The translations under genes were made by a program, and so were the position numbers. From Ascidia mentula (Eukaryota > Chordata > Ascidiacea > Phlebobranchia > Ascidiidae), in NCBI GenBank assembly GCA_947561715.1, contig OX387200.1, positions 4,342,501 to 4,406,500 of the forward strand: 64,000 nucleotides of DNA, read 5' to 3'. Below are positions 23,901 to 36,568 of this stretch, in pieces (the stretch's first letter is position 1; the number at the start of each line of letters is the position of its first letter). The notes under the pieces were generated by a model. It made no database searches. It was not told where the DNA came from and saw only the letters and a program-made list of their open reading frames with translations.

Positions 23901-25234
23901 TTTCACGGCCACGAATGAAAGAGTTTAAATTTTAAACCTTTGTTTGTCGTATTAGCCTGCAGCTACTATTGGACACGGTGTAATTGTCAATGGTTTTGGG
24001 GAAAGTCCCTTGCAGTCAAGGGCGAAGGTCAGTGAGCTCCTGTACCTGACGCAGATTGCTAAAGATGCAGGCATAGGCCTGCCAGCAATGACAAGACCAA
24101 GGCGACATCATCACCGGGGTCACATGAGGACATCGTCACAGCAGTTGGCAAAAGTGAGAATATTGTTTCTTGTTTCAAAGCTCAAATTAACTACTTTAGT
24201 TAAATTTTCGTAAACTGGTCTATGCTATATCGCAGAAGCAATACCAATAAACCATTGTGCTTTTTCTGCCTTTTGCTACAGCAACAGAATGAAGAAAAAA
24301 GGTAAAAAGGAAACATAAATTTAGTTTTGTGTTATCTTGTTAGGATTCGGCGCAGAGCAGGGGTCGAAACTGGAAACAGTCGACAAGCTCAAACAGCGCC
24401 ACTGCATTTGGGGCCAACCGTTTTCCGAACTTGTCCAATACAGGTGAAAATCAGCAGAATTACATATTTGTGATGTTCTAATGAACGAGTTTTAAGCTCT
24501 GTTGTATTATAAATGGGTCGCGACCCACTGGTTGGAAAGCACTGTTCTAACCGAAACACACCTGATCACAAAACTATGGGCATACTCACTTTTTGTATCT
24601 CAGTTTTCTCGAGGCATTTGCGTTTCTCATCACATGATGCCGAAGAGACGACACCTGATGATGACGATAACACCGAAACCAGTTCCTTCATTCAAACACC
24701 AAAACCAGAACACAGCAACCAACTTCCTTCGATTCGTGAAGGTAACTGGCTGAAACGCTTATAGTAACTTGCCTTTCTATTGAAAAATTTAACGTGAATT
24801 GTGTCGTGGTTCCCATGCCGCTTGCCATAAACTCTTGCAGAAAAAATATATAACTTGACATTTGACGTTTAGGTAAAGGGCAGTCAAACCGACGGACGAA
24901 GCTGATAGAAGGAGCAATCTCCCTGCCGGCAGTGAGTGTAGAAAACACCCTACGACCATTTTTCCACGTTAGTTCGCGTCTTCCAAACCCTGTCCTCATC
25001 ACGCTGAAAAAATTTCAAAAGTATCGAGGCACAGACTCACGAGACAGTGCCATACAGTGCATGATCGTGGCGAGCACGTTCAAAGACAAGGCCTGGCTGA
25101 GGCAGGTCGACATGGCCATTTCGTTGGCCAAACGAAATGTGCACAACTGTCTAAGTCGAAGCGACGACTTTTCCAGTGCAGAAGTACGCTGTCTGCCAAA
25201 AGTCGCTGCTAGCCCTATAAAAATTAAAGTTTAG
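20944..25234 (+). CDS. Ankyrin repeat and ubiquitin domain protein ANKUB1
   Basis: Eleven exons: 20944-21045, 21267-21436, 21629-21755, 21966-22118, 22286-22432, 22725-22876, 23118-23301, 23956-24153, 24344-24443, 24604-24741, 24873-25234; all phases agree, 610 aa. It begins with a ubiquitin-like fold (MRIFVAFEDVRLPLDVQPGQ, then YAGAVLHDSWVCSDIGI), which closely tracks vertebrate ANKUB1. A second Ub-like segment ends in LHVWDGWSALLMAA. Ankyrin-type helices follow (CYIAAHFGYVDLAN, CPVHEAAECGMLNVLKIF, GQTDCVLYLTSKLYS). The C-terminus has the conserved IQCMIVASTFKDKAWLRQVD and MAISLAKRNV block. The donor after exon 4 (GTCCAA) is weak but gives the right frame. Function in the family is poorly known. 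A poly(A) signal (AATAAA, about 25275) follows closely. Confidence 0.93.
24514..24544 (+). mobile_element. hAT-like terminal motif in ANKUB1 intron
   Basis: GGGTCGCGACCCACTGGTTGG followed by AAAGCACTG is, in reverse complement, the CAGTG..CCAACCAGTGGGTCGCGACCC start seen at the ends of many small hAT-derived elements. Only one end is identifiable. Confidence 0.4.
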
Positions 25235-25803
25235 CTTCGGTGAATGGTTGTTTTTGTTTGTATATGTACCGCCAAATAAACGCCGCATGTGTCTTTTTTA
25301 TTGTGAGAGAATGGTGCAGAGCAGGTACGACGAGGGGGCGCAGTGCGGTACAGCATGTCCTATAAGATGCTAGGTATTAAGCTCTATGTGTTAATGAATA
25401 TTTTTGGAATAAAGGTTGGGGATTTCCACCGGAAAGGTTTCTACCCCATAGGATCAAATCTGATATCCAGAAAACGTCTCACAGCACCCCAGTTTTTCTC
25501 TCCTGGTGCAGAGCAGGCAAAGGACACATTGCTACACAAAACTTTTTAAAATACAGTAGCTAATAATGTTTAGTTGACGAATAGCTTTAATCCGGCAAAC
25601 GACATTCGTAAAAATTACCAACAATATCTGCGCCTCCGCGGTGGAGTAGTTCAGCTGATTTGTCGCTCTCATCCGATTTATTTCACGTACAAGTCCCCAA
25701 GGTTGATGTTGTTGTTGTGTTGTGTTGAGCGCCTTTTTCACGTGTTGTTGGGAGAAAGCATCGGGATTGAATACAAAATCGTTTTCACTGTCTTTTCGGT
25801 CAA
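25235..25803. other. Intergenic, ANKUB1 to MYORG-like gene
   Basis: It contains the ANKUB1 poly(A) signal and presumably the promoter of the next gene. GGTGCAGAGCAGG occurs twice (about 25313 and 25505). No gene is recognised. Confidence 0.5.
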
Positions 25804-28800
25804 ATGTCGGGAAGGATGTCATCCTCGAAGATCGTTAAGTTTACTTCGCTGTCTCAAACTCAGACACGTCGTGACGAATTAAATCTCATTGAAAGTGGTG
25901 AGTGATATCGCAATAAAAGTTAATACGCAAAACATATTCGTTCGAGTTTTGCTGCTAACATATAAAATGCTAATCATGACTTACACTGAGAAGTCAATGG
26001 GGCATTGCTGTTCTTGCTTGTAATTAATATTTGTCAACTTAACCTCAGTCAAATTTTTTTTTTTTTCAAATTTGTTTAGCAACCAGGAGCATGATCCAGT
26101 TTGAGCAACCCTTTTGCACTAAACCAAAACATACTAAAGCCACAAAATGCATTTTAAAAAACTGGATTTACTTTGGCTGTCACATGTATATGAAAGAAAT
26201 GTCACTAGATAATAGTGTATGGCCCTTGTTTGTGGAGGAATAGCACTCTAGTAGCTTAACGTACTACAAAAGTCAAGTCAATTTGTATAAGGCCTGCAAT
26301 ACATTTCTAACTTTATAAGGTTTAAAGATACATGTCAGCATTTTATGAAATCAACCTTACTTTCTGCAGAAGATGGACATGATGGTGAAGGGATTCACGG
26401 AGGAAGGGCGCAATTGGAATTTCGATTTCCATCTACAACAACAAATGGTGGTGCCAACTCTGACCAGTCAAGGTAATGAAAAAGTTGCGGGGCTATGATA
26501 AATTTCATAGCTAATATTTATTAGTACACTTTGAAAAAGAAGATTCTGGGGATCGGATTAAAATTAAAAGCAAATTTTAAACTTCTTTCCGCAGCGAAAA
26601 GACAAGGGAAGCTCAGCAGAGATGGGGAAAGCGACAGAGATGTCGCATTAGGGCCATTCTTATCATTCTTGCAATAATTCTAATAATAACACTACTTCTT
26701 GTCTGGCACTTCTACAACCTGAGACACATGTTGTACATTAAAGATAAATACCGGACAGTGGCCACCTTTAATGCAGAGACCAGATTGATGTCTGTCAAAG
26801 ACAAAGATGGAAATACAGTTGCAAAGTTTCAATTGGATGCAAAGGGTGCAGTTTCAGGTGATTTGCAGCATTTGCATGCCTGTCAGGAACCTACAGTGGA
26901 TAGCTCATGCCTTTATTGGTCACACAAAAATACTTCCTTGTCTATAACTGCTGTCCGTTTTGGCGACGATGATGACTTCGACAAGGAACACTGCATAAAA
27001 GTTGAGTGGAAAATGAATGCCGATGCTACTCCCATTGATTGTGTAGATCTTAAGATGTCCTCGGATGATGATGTTGTTTGGTTTGGTGCCAACTCTTACA
27101 TAACATATCCACCAACAAGTGCACAAAATGATGCATGCAGTGAAGAAATGCTCCACTATATTCCTGGTGGCTTTTCGGTTACAGATCCATTTGGTACTGT
27201 GCTTCAAAATAGGGGAGGCTCTGTAATTGAGCCTGTGTGGATTTCTTCAAAAGGGGTAGTAATCAAAGCAAGCACACATCATGCTCTGATGGTCAACCAA
27301 CAGTTTTGTAGAAATGAAACAAACCCAAAGCTGTGCATTACGTCAGCTCCAGACAAGGCCCATCAAGACATGCACCACAAAGATCATGATGCATTTCACC
27401 TCGACTACATGGTATGCATTGGTGATACTTTACAGGCAGCCCATCAGGAGACAATCGAACATTTTATCAAACCTTTGATGGAACCACACGAAGTGCCAGA
27501 ATTTTTTAAGGATATGATAAATGATGGGGCTTATTTTGAAGGTGAGAGTGAAAATAAGATAGTTGGAAGTATGAAACCAAGTGACTTGCCTGCCCATACT
27601 CTGCACAGTGCTTGCGACTGGTTAATTGAGAAACCTCTTTGGAATCTTGTCATTCCAGACAAGGACTTTGGCCAGCAAAACATCCACAACCATTTGGATG
27701 CTATTAAATCAATTGGAGGAACTGTTCATTTAAGTGACATTGTGCAAGTTTATGACAAGATCGGCGACTTCGTTTTGAGAAATGATGGAGACGTGTCAAT
27801 GGGCAACTTTACAAGTGTTGCACGCCAATTTGGATTTAAAATAATGCTACCATTAACTCCCTTTGTAAATTACGACACCAAACATTTTAAAATGGCTGCT
27901 TTAAATGGCTATCTTATAGTTGATGAAGATATGTCGGTCCCGACACTTACTCGGTTACAAACAACAGATGGAATTATATTTCCAGGTGTTGTTGACCTGA
28001 CTAACCCCAATGCTTCTCAGTGGTATATAAAGGAGGTAAGGGAGTTTAATGACACTGGACCTCCTGTTGATGTCTTTCATTTATACTATGGACAAGCATC
28101 ATGGATTCCTAACCATTACCGTCTTACTAATCCTTTGCACAACCCTGGCCATTTTTCTACCTTGTATGCTGATGTTGCATATGAAATAGGCCGTTGTTCG
28201 GTCAGTGATGTGGCTTACGATTCCCAAATCAGACATCAGTTTGTTTTACTTAGTCCATCCAAAACCATGGAAAGCACTGTTTCTGCGGCCTTGGCTGCTG
28301 GCTTTGTTGGCTACCCTTTCGTCATCCCCACATTTCCAAACCAACTGCGTGAAGCCGTAAACCACATGACAACATCACAAATTGAGGATACCCTGATCCG
28401 TTGGATTGAATTAGTTGCTTTCTTTCCTGTGATGCACATACCTTGGGATTATGATGCTCTTGTTGAAGCTGGGGTAAATGTTAGTAGGATCGCATTCGTT
28501 GTCCAAAAGTATGTTGACTTGCGGAATGGCAGCATTGTGCACCAGCTTTTTGAGCAAGCATTTCTGGAAGCTGGCACTAACAGCACCAAGGCTGTTTTAT
28601 CACCAATGTGGATGGCCCCAAATGCGCTTTTAATGGCATTGGGCCATGATGAAAAGCACAAGGTTCTTATAATAGAGGACCAGTTTATGATTGGCAACAA
28701 CCTGTGTGTGGCACCTATTCTTTTTTATGGAAGAACAACAAGAAATGTGTATTTACCACCAGGAAAATGGAGAAGTGTTTTGACTGAAAGCAACCATGTG

Positions 28801-28875
28801 TCTCAGAATGGCATTTGGCTGAAGGATTACGAGGCTGGGATTGATGAAATTCCTGTGTTTGTAAGAGTGGAATAA
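25804..28875 (+). CDS. MYORG-like GH31 protein, catalytic residues lost
   Basis: Three exons: 25804-25897, 26370-26472, 26595-28875, 825 aa. It is a type II membrane protein: a cytoplasmic N-terminus of about 85 residues, a basic stretch (RWGKRQRCRIR), then one hydrophobic helix (AILIILAIILIITLLLVW), then a lumenal glycosidase-like domain with N-glycosylation sequons. The order of blocks follows vertebrate MYORG (KIAA1161), an ER/Golgi glycosidase of family GH31: PFVNY, GYPFVIP, the C-terminal NNLCVAPI and VYLPPGKWRS. However, the MYORG nucleophile motif FKFDAGE is replaced by FHLYYGQ (Tyr at about residue 563, nt 28084-28086), and the WGYD acid/base block upstream of GYPFVIP has no Asp counterpart. 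HLEIDD likewise reads VHLSDI. It is therefore probably a pseudoenzyme or a protein with altered function. The family call is good, the enzymatic inference moderate. Confidence 0.85.
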
Positions 28876-30708
28876 GCAACAAAGATGTGAACACAGAAAA
28901 CCATGCGCAAGTATCACAGAGACAATGTTGTATTGTTTTAAATGACAATGTTATATAGGTATATGTGAAAAGTTCATGCCTTCCATGTTTATATGTCTGT
29001 GTCACTATATTAGGTTTAACTGCCTACTGTTTTTCCCAAACCATCACTTCAGTTTTTACCAAGTAGCTATTTTGATTTTCAATTTATACAAGTCCAAATT
29101 GCCATTGCTAGATTTCGCACAAGAACTAACTATTTATTCGATATTTTTATTATATACACTTTTATTGCATGGGTTTTAAGTTGGAAACATGCATCATCCA
29201 CTTTCCATGAGCGTACTGTTCAAAATCTTTTGAAATATTGACTGCCGATGTATATATTGCATATTGCAGGTTACTTACTTACACTTTGTTATATGTGCAG
29301 CTCAAGCATTAGTTGCAATTTATTAAACCTCCATATAAATACTAACCTGATGATTCCTGCCTTAATAAGGATATTGTGCCAGATATATTTAATTTCAATG
29401 GAATGCAATATCAAATGCAATTAAATTGGTAGGAAAAATTGTTTAGTTTTCGTATGCCTTGCACACATTTTGTTCCTGTGATCATTGTGTTATTGACCGA
29501 ATTTTGTTAATATACTTGAAGCTGTGATAGTGTTTTCTTTTTTGGTGATGGTTTCAATATCGACTGTGCCTTTTAAATGTGACATGCTAGTGCTTGTATA
29601 CATTCGCATTGGTGTCTTATTGTACTGTTTTCTTCATCTCGCCTTTCATTGTGTGCACGCAGATATTGCTTCAAAACAGAATTTATTACACAGAAAAAGA
29701 ACTGATTGGTGTGGGCTAGCGTGGTCACGTGCACATGAACCAAGCATGCATGTTCATACGTAGCGTGGTTTGCGGTGAGGACTTAACTTCCTGCCATAAC
29801 TTGCATCCTTCTGTGCGAAGGTCAATTTACTTGAAAAGGGCGACAGATTTTGACTGAGTACTAGATTTAGCAATTACAACTGATCCACTACGAGGTTAAT
29901 GAAAGTTTTCTTTAACTGGTATCTGAGTTTATAAGTCTTGTAAAACGTTCAATATGCGGCAAACAATAAAAAAAATTGTTGGGGTTTCAATTTCGCTTGA
30001 CGCTCTAACGTCCGTAGATACATGAGTGGTCATTGTAAACGAAACCGAGGTTCTGCTTCGTGCTGAATACAAGTTGCCTGTAATTGTCTATTGTAAAGTT
30101 GTTATGTACATAATATTACAAACACTGCAGGTGCTTCAAAACAAAGCAAGGTGAATCAGATTGTGAAATAAGATATCAATGTATCTGAAATGAAGTTTCA
30201 CAGAACGAAGCAAAGAAAAAGTGTACACCATCATGACAATTAGTCTGTCTGCATATCAACATTAGGCTATATTGAGTTAAGATTTTGATGAATGCCAGCT
30301 CGTACACTAGATAAGCGACCACAACCTGTAAAATCGTTTGAATGTGCAATGTGATCATAAATCATTTTTTATCCGCACAGGGTTGAATCGGACCATTACA
30401 ATTCTTTTAGCTGAGCTCACCTCGTGCGTCGTCGGATATTGTTTGGGCGCGTAAGCTTAGTCAAAACCGCAGTGTTTTGCTCGATTTCTAAAGACAGTTT
30501 ATAAACTTTAAGGGCGCAGAGGGCCATAAATAACAAAAGTGGGCCCACGAACACTATAGGTATCGTTTGCTTTTAAACTAAAGTATTTCTAACACTAGGT
30601 TTCACCTTTAAATTCATGTAATAAAACAACAAAGGTCCTCGTACCGGCGCATTCTTTTCTCGCAATAAGGGGCCTATACTGATTCACACTCTACACTGAT
30701 AATCGAAA
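28876..30708. other. 3' UTR and intergenic sequence, no gene
   Basis: About 1.8 kb. It carries the 3' UTR of the MYORG-like gene and then AT-rich sequence with only short, unconvincing frames on both strands. No repeat or RNA gene is recognised. Confidence 0.5.
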
Positions 30709-32147
30709 CTAAAAAGAGTATGCACCATATACAAATAACGCTGTCAAAGTGGTGACCACCAACACAGTGGTCTTAAATTCCGTTTCGATTTTGGCCATAA
30801 CTTCACTCGATTCTCGGAAGTGATCCATCAATTTTCCACCCTTGTTTTTGTGTGGAAAGGGTTCATCAGGAATTTCGACCCCGAGAAAGTCGCAGAGAGG
30901 TTTCCATCCGTCTGATACTTTGTACACCAACAGTCTGTCTTTAGGCGCCATCTGTATGGAGTTGCATATATTCGGTTAAACTGCAAAAAGTATTAACTGC
31001 AAAAATCGTTGTCGAGTAATAAGATGTGACTGCAAAGCTTGATATTAGCTTGGAAAGCATCGTAACAATAAAATACTTACCGTTTGCACGTACAAGTTGT
31101 GTTCTCTAAACATTTTCTTCAAGACGTTTTCGCTGTTTGCGGTCAATTTGCTGCTGGGCCATGTTGGCATGTTAAACAAATATTTTTCTGCAACGCAAAT
31201 AAGTGTTTCTTGGTAAACGTTGCCTTAAACACAGCTTTATACACGTCAATGCAAATGAACAAAAACTAAAAGTAAAACAATACAAAAATCTATACTTACG
31301 TGCATTACAGCGGTAACTTATCCTTGTAATTCCAGTGAAAGTAAAGTTCTGAACAAAAAACGCCATCCAGCTTTTTGAAACTTCCTCTGCCTGTTTTCTA
31401 ACACTTTTGTACCACGAGTCCTCGTCCCGTAGCATCAGAATAATCTATCAATCGCATGCCAACATTAACTTTCGTAAACTTATGCGCGTTTGCCACAGTA
31501 TCGATTTCAACTCTGAATAATTTCAAAACTTAATATTTCAAACACCTTTGGAAAAGGTTCCCGACAAGTTCTTTTTTTATTCAAACGTTGTTTTTTTGTA
31601 TTTTAAGTAATGTACTAAAGTTGTAATTTTGGTACCATACTGTAAAAGTTTTTGTGCAGTATTGTAATATTTCTGTTCCCGTATATTCCGATAACGTTCG
31701 CATGTAAAAGCGGAACAAATATAATCCATAATAAATGTTGAAACCCTTTTTTGGGAAGTAATGTTTCGAGATGCTCCAATGCATTTTCTACGCATTAAAA
31801 ACAAAGTGCTTTATTTCTACCCATTAAAACAACGCCTTGACAGCCAAAGTTTGTCAACAACGTTGTGACGTCTGAGGCGGTTGAGGAACCAATACCTTTG
31901 CTTCAGGAAATGCCTTGGATAATTCCTCCCAATAATAGAAGCAGGGAAGGTCGGTAACTGCATCCACACCTTCGTACATTCGTTCGAAATCACCTGGCTT
32001 TACGCCGTTTTCAAAGATTACATTCCACTCCTTGTGTAGGTAGTATACATTTTCCATGTAGTCGTATACATTGTACCCGAGGATGCGCAAGGCTGCACAT
32101 AATGTCTTTGTACCTGTCTTAGCATACCCAGCCACAATCACCTTCAT
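30709..32147 (-). CDS. Sulfotransferase-like (Sulfotransfer_4), copy 1
   Basis: Four exons: 32147-31896, 31444-31300, 31187-31081, 30951-30709; 248 aa. Exon 1 carries the P-loop-like PAPS 5'-phosphosulfate motif GYAKTGTKTL (residues 7-16) and FERMYEGVDAVTD. Exon 2 has the 3'-phosphate-type element LMLRDEDSWYKS. Exon 4 has VSDGWKPLCDFLGVEIP and PFPHKNKGG, a hallmark of this family, followed by a hydrophobic C-terminal segment (LVVTTLTALFVYGAYSF) that would anchor the protein by its tail. I name the family from these motifs; the substrate is unknown. It is the most 3' member of a same-strand cluster. Confidence 0.85.
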
Positions 32148-32363
32148 TTTGACGTAATAAAAACTAGTGCACAATATAGAAAGGCAGTGTTAGAGAAAAC
32201 ATCAACTATCCTGGTAGCAAAGTAAATTTAATAACTTAGTCACCAGGGCATTGCCAAGTGTTATTATACTGCCCAGAAACTGTTGTGCTTCTTCCATATA
32301 TAATCATCCACACAAACCTAATTTTTTTGCGATCTTTAAAACTAAAATAACTAATTGATGTTG

Positions 32364-32483
32364 CAGTGTTTCCTAACTGAAGTAGACTAATTGTTTCAGC
32401 ATTTGTTTGAAGGTTAACCGTGGCCTGAATGCGTGGGCCATTAGGTAAAGGAGGCGTGACCGAAAAAAGGTTAAAAACCACTG
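32364..32483. mobile_element. Possible hAT-type MITE
   Basis: The left end CAGTGTTTCCTAACTG and right end GGTTAAAAACCACTG are imperfect inverted repeats of the hAT type (CAGTGGTTYYTAACC). No 8-bp target duplication is clear, so the element is tentative. Confidence 0.3.
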
Positions 32484-32796
32484 GGTTAGACTAAATGAGC
32501 GTACTATCACGTAACTTTGATTCAAATACCGCGTGCCTGTAATGTGGCATATCACTATCTACAACGCTTATGCTTTGTCACCTCATAAACAAGTCAACAC
32601 TATACTGTTGGTGAACTTGTTTTTCAACAGCTAATCGTATTAGTTTCTTAAGGCCGTGTTGTTCAATGGCATACAAAACTATTGCTAAAGTAGCAAACAC
32701 CATTTGCCTTTATTGCTGTATGCGGCTCCTACCTATAGTCACAACATAATTATGATATTACTGCAAATACAGCTGACAATAATTTTATTACATCAA

Positions 32797-32823
32797 CGTT
32801 TCGGTTGCAGGAGCCTTCGTCAG
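32797..32823 (-). other. Degenerate hammerhead-like core
   Basis: The minus strand reads CTGACGA, a short weak stem (GG..CC), then GAAACG. The boxes are intact, but stem II has a mismatch and I found no partner strands for stems I and III. It is probably a decayed repeat of the same general kind as the intact ribozyme at 17876. Confidence 0.3.
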
Positions 32824-33453
32824 GATATTAACATCATAAATAATTTCATTTCCTGTTTCAAAAATTTTTTTGTGAAGTGTGCTTCAACATGTCTGTGTTG
32901 ACGTAATCGAACTGTGACGTAATCATATCGTAGTTTGAGAGTAGTGATATGGTTAAACCGCTTTGATTTTTGTAGAACGACATTTCAAGGCAAAATAACG
33001 TAGTCTGCCATAAGTGGACTAAATTTTAAAGTTATCCTGGGTCTTAAGACATTTATAAATGTGATTTATTTATGCATGTGTCTCACATCTTGATGTAATA
33101 ATATTTTAATAGGGTTTGATCCTATTCAAATTGCCAATCATACGCTCATTCAAATATAGGGAGTAGTGAAGCAGTTTCTAAAAAATACCAACATTTCGTG
33201 TGTGGATTTGACGTACAATTTGTTGACTGGCACACGCTGTGTTCGTAATATTGGCGATCTCCAGGTATTCGATATTGAAAGTTGCTCTGCACATGATAAG
33301 CACTGTATGTGCTTGAAGGCAAAGCAAGGTGCAGTGTAATAGGATGAAAAATTGCGTTTTTGTCACTACAAATAGCCTGTGAACCTAAGCGATGAAATTT
33401 TAGCGCAAACGCAAGTCGAACAATTAACAATTAGTTTCTTCGGCATTTCAAAA

Positions 33454-35294
33454 TCAGAAGAATGCGCACCCGTACAAAACGTACACGAACATGGCCAGTA
33501 AAACGGATGCAATTAGCAGGGTGACTTTGAACTCTTTTTCAATTTCGCGCAAGGTTTTATCGGTTTTCTTCATTTCCTCTAACAAAACCCCTCCCTTATT
33601 TTTGTGTGGAAAGGGTTTGTCGGGAATTTCGACCCCGAGAAAGTCGCAGAGAGGTTTCCATCCGTCTGATATTTTGTACACCAGCAACTTGTCTTTGGGC
33701 GCCACCTGCACATAAAGACCAGACTTCATAGTTCATATTAAGTGCAAACAGTCTTTACGACAATTCGTCGTTACTATAATGGGGTTTTGTAACATCTTAA
33801 AAAATACGAAAAATAACTCATCATTATACACCAAACATACTAGTTTACTACTAAATTAAGGAAGATGGCGACATGGAATAATAAAATGCATCATCAGCAA
33901 CACCATGTATTCATAAATACACATTTTTCACACAAAATGATCCTTTCTTTATATGACATAGTTATAATATATAACCCGGCGTAACTAATTTTATGTACTT
34001 ATGCCAACGATCCGTACGCGAAGACCTACCGTTTGCACGTAAAGATTGTGTTCCCGATACATCCGTTTCATCACCGTTTGATTGTGAGTGATTAACTTGC
34101 ATTTGGGCCACGGTGACACATCTCCCATAAATTTCACTGGTACAAAAGTATGATATATTTAAATAAGCGAGTAATGTCAAGGCTTTTCTGCTCGTATTCT
34201 TAAATCCAGTTATGCGAGGTTCTAAAGATGATATAAAACGTCTTCACTTATAATGCAACAATGTGTAAAAGCTTCAATCGTCTTCGACGTGCAAGTTTTT
34301 GCTCCGTTCGTTGTCATACCGGTATATAACAATACGCTCTTGTACAAACTTACTGGTATAAATCGTTTTGGGATATTACAAACTTACAAACATTGTAACG
34401 GTATTCGATTCTCGAAAATCCGTGAAGGGTAAAGGTTTGCAAAATCCACCGCATCCAGCTGTTCGACAATTCATCAGCCTGTTTTAGCAGACTTTTGTAC
34501 CAAGAGTCTTCGTCTCTGACCATCAAGATAATCTGAAATAGCAAGATTTTCATGAGCTTATTTAAAGAGCTGGTTTACCCCAACACCTGCCTATACTCGT
34601 TTACTTTATTCGTCGACTTTTGTAATGAAAATTCAAGACTTGCAAGAGAAACTGTCGAGCAATATCACATTGTTCGCTCTATCAACGATGCTCTCGTCAG
34701 AGATCGCTCTTTACGGCCAAACTTTAGTTGTAAAATTTGCGCAACGGTTTCTCTCAGCCGTTTTTTCAAATATTATGAGAATACCTAGTGCAAACTCATA
34801 CAAGTTATGAACTTCCTGTTCCTGCCAGGCATATTGCAATTTACAAATGTACTGCTCTTCTGGCATAAAATAACGTATTGCATTTCATATCAGAAGTCAT
34901 GCAGGTTATATGTTTACTTTATTGGAACCGATACGCTTCGCCAATCGGCAAGCTTTCCAAATATACGTTTTGTTTTCTGCCAGAAGAGCAACATTTAAAA
35001 TTAGCCGCCATATTAGACTCACGTCATAACCAGGGCATATACCTTTGCATCTGGAAAATCTTTTGCCATCTCTTCCCAATAATAAAAGCATGGCGTGTCG
35101 GTGACAGCGTCCACGCCTTTGTACATTCGTTTAAAGTCGCCAGGCTTGACGCCGTCTTCAAAAATCCTGACCCAATCCTTGTGCAAGTAGTACGAGTTTT
35201 CCATGTAATCGTATACATTGTACCCAAGCATACTTAAAGCAAGGCACATGGTTTTTGTGCCTGTTTTGCTGTAGCCTGCTGCAATCACCTTCAT
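33454..35294 (-). CDS. Sulfotransferase-like (Sulfotransfer_4), copy 2
   Basis: Exons 35294-35043, 34532-34388, 34136-34030, 33705-33454; 251 aa. It has GYSKTGTKTM at the P-loop-like site, LMVRDEDSWYKS in exon 2, DGWKPLCDFLGVEIP and PFPHKNKGG in exon 4, and a C-terminal hydrophobic anchor (LLIASVLLAMFVYVLY). Exon 4 starts VAPKD where the other complete copies have MAPKD. It is the most divergent complete copy in exons 1-3. Its exons 3-4 with flanks are duplicated as the partial copy 3. Confidence 0.85.
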
Positions 35295-36383
35295 TTTCTA
35301 CAATGTTACAAAAATCTTTCCGGTCTCAGTTATCCTTAATCTACAATGGAAAATTCAAGCTTTCTATCAGCAATAAATATTTTTCAAATATCTGGTTTCG
35401 AATACGACTTGTTTAAAAAGTAGTTTTGAGAACCAGCAGTATATAGCAGCATGAATGCCAGCAGCACCATACAAGGTTTTGTTTGACGCAGTACGGTTTG
35501 ACTTTGATACCCAGTACTGTGTGTTTGGTCTGGATTAATGATTGGCTAAATTACCAGAAACCTTGTTCACAGAAAAGCAAGGTTTTTTTCCGACAGAAAA
35601 GAAAGGTTCATTATCTTGTTTATATTCGTTTTAGAAAACCGCTATCACCGTAGCGTTAAATACAGCTGTGCTGTTGTTGCCGATGCTGTCGTTGTGACCT
35701 TAATTATAACTATACTCGTCATCATTATTAGATAGGGCGGTGCGGCGCTTTTAAACGTGTCATAACCTTTGTGAGGTTTAGCCGTTGCAGGCCTGCCGTG
35801 CAGTCTATACCCACGACAATGCGATGTTACTCTATCATTTTTGTGACGATTTAGAAAGCAGCATTAGACTATAAGAGAAACTTTTTATTTGGCCTGACGC
35901 CAGGGGTGTCTCAAGTCTGACTCGCGACTGTGTTTTTAAGATTTTCACATCTGTTTGAGGCATACCAGCAGTTGAAATCGGCGTTCCCGCTTATGTTTTC
36001 CACACTATGTGTGAGGAAACAACGTTTGATGTTTTAATTTTGCCTGCGATGAAAGTACAAGTATTGATTTTGAGACGAGTTGACGACAACTTAAATGTCG
36101 CGGAAAAAATGCTCGACCTGCAAAGTCTAAAATGTCAAGCAATGGGGATTACAAAATAAATTGCTTTCGTTTGCGCAGCTATATTGAACAGACGTGGAAC
36201 AGGAAACAAAAGAATTTAGACAACACCAGCGTGCTATATATACAAGGATGCAAGACCCCCAAGCGCCAAAATGTACACTTGCGACCAGTGGCATGCACAA
36301 TAGAATGTTTTCATTGCGTGTTGCGCACAAGAAAAAAGTTGCAAAATCAATGGAATACAAAATTTCAATTGCTGTTGGTTAAT
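35295..36383. other. Intergenic, no gene recognised
   Basis: 5' flank of copy 2 (minus) and spacer. No convincing frame, RNA gene or repeat was seen before the direct repeat at about 36384. Confidence 0.45.
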
Positions 36384-36568
36384 CAGCAGGTCATACGCAT
36401 CCGTAACAATTTAGGGCAATTAACTGCTGTAGTAACCAACTTGCATCAATACGAAAAGATTGCAATTAGCAATAATGTACTGGAAAGACTCGGAAATCCA
36501 TAGATACAAAAAAAACGAATCTTTAAGAGAATCTCGAAACTTCAGAGTCGAAGAGAGCGAGCTTAGGA
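36384..36568 (+). repeat. Direct repeat, left copy
   Basis: About 180 bp (GTAGTAACCAACTTGCATCA ... CAGTCGAAGAGAGCGAGC) that recurs in the same orientation at 37735-37915. The pair brackets the partial sulfotransferase copy 3. The copies differ by scattered substitutions and small indels. Confidence 0.75.

Larger units (their letters stand above)
32148..33453. other. Intergenic, repeats only
   Basis: Spacer between cluster copies 1 and 2. It holds a possible 120-bp hAT-like miniature element (32364-32483) and a degenerate hammerhead-like core (32797-32823). The part from about 33190 on is duplicated at 36575-36850 downstream of copy 3. No gene is recognised. Confidence 0.5.

Noticed and set aside
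24654-24685. CTGATGA..GAAAC order in an ANKUB1 exon
   Set aside because: It is coding sequence (exon 10), and the intervening bases do not pair into stem II.
36132-36503. 123-codon plus-strand frame
   Set aside because: Its second half is the direct repeat at 36384, and the frame is not kept in the other copy at 37735.
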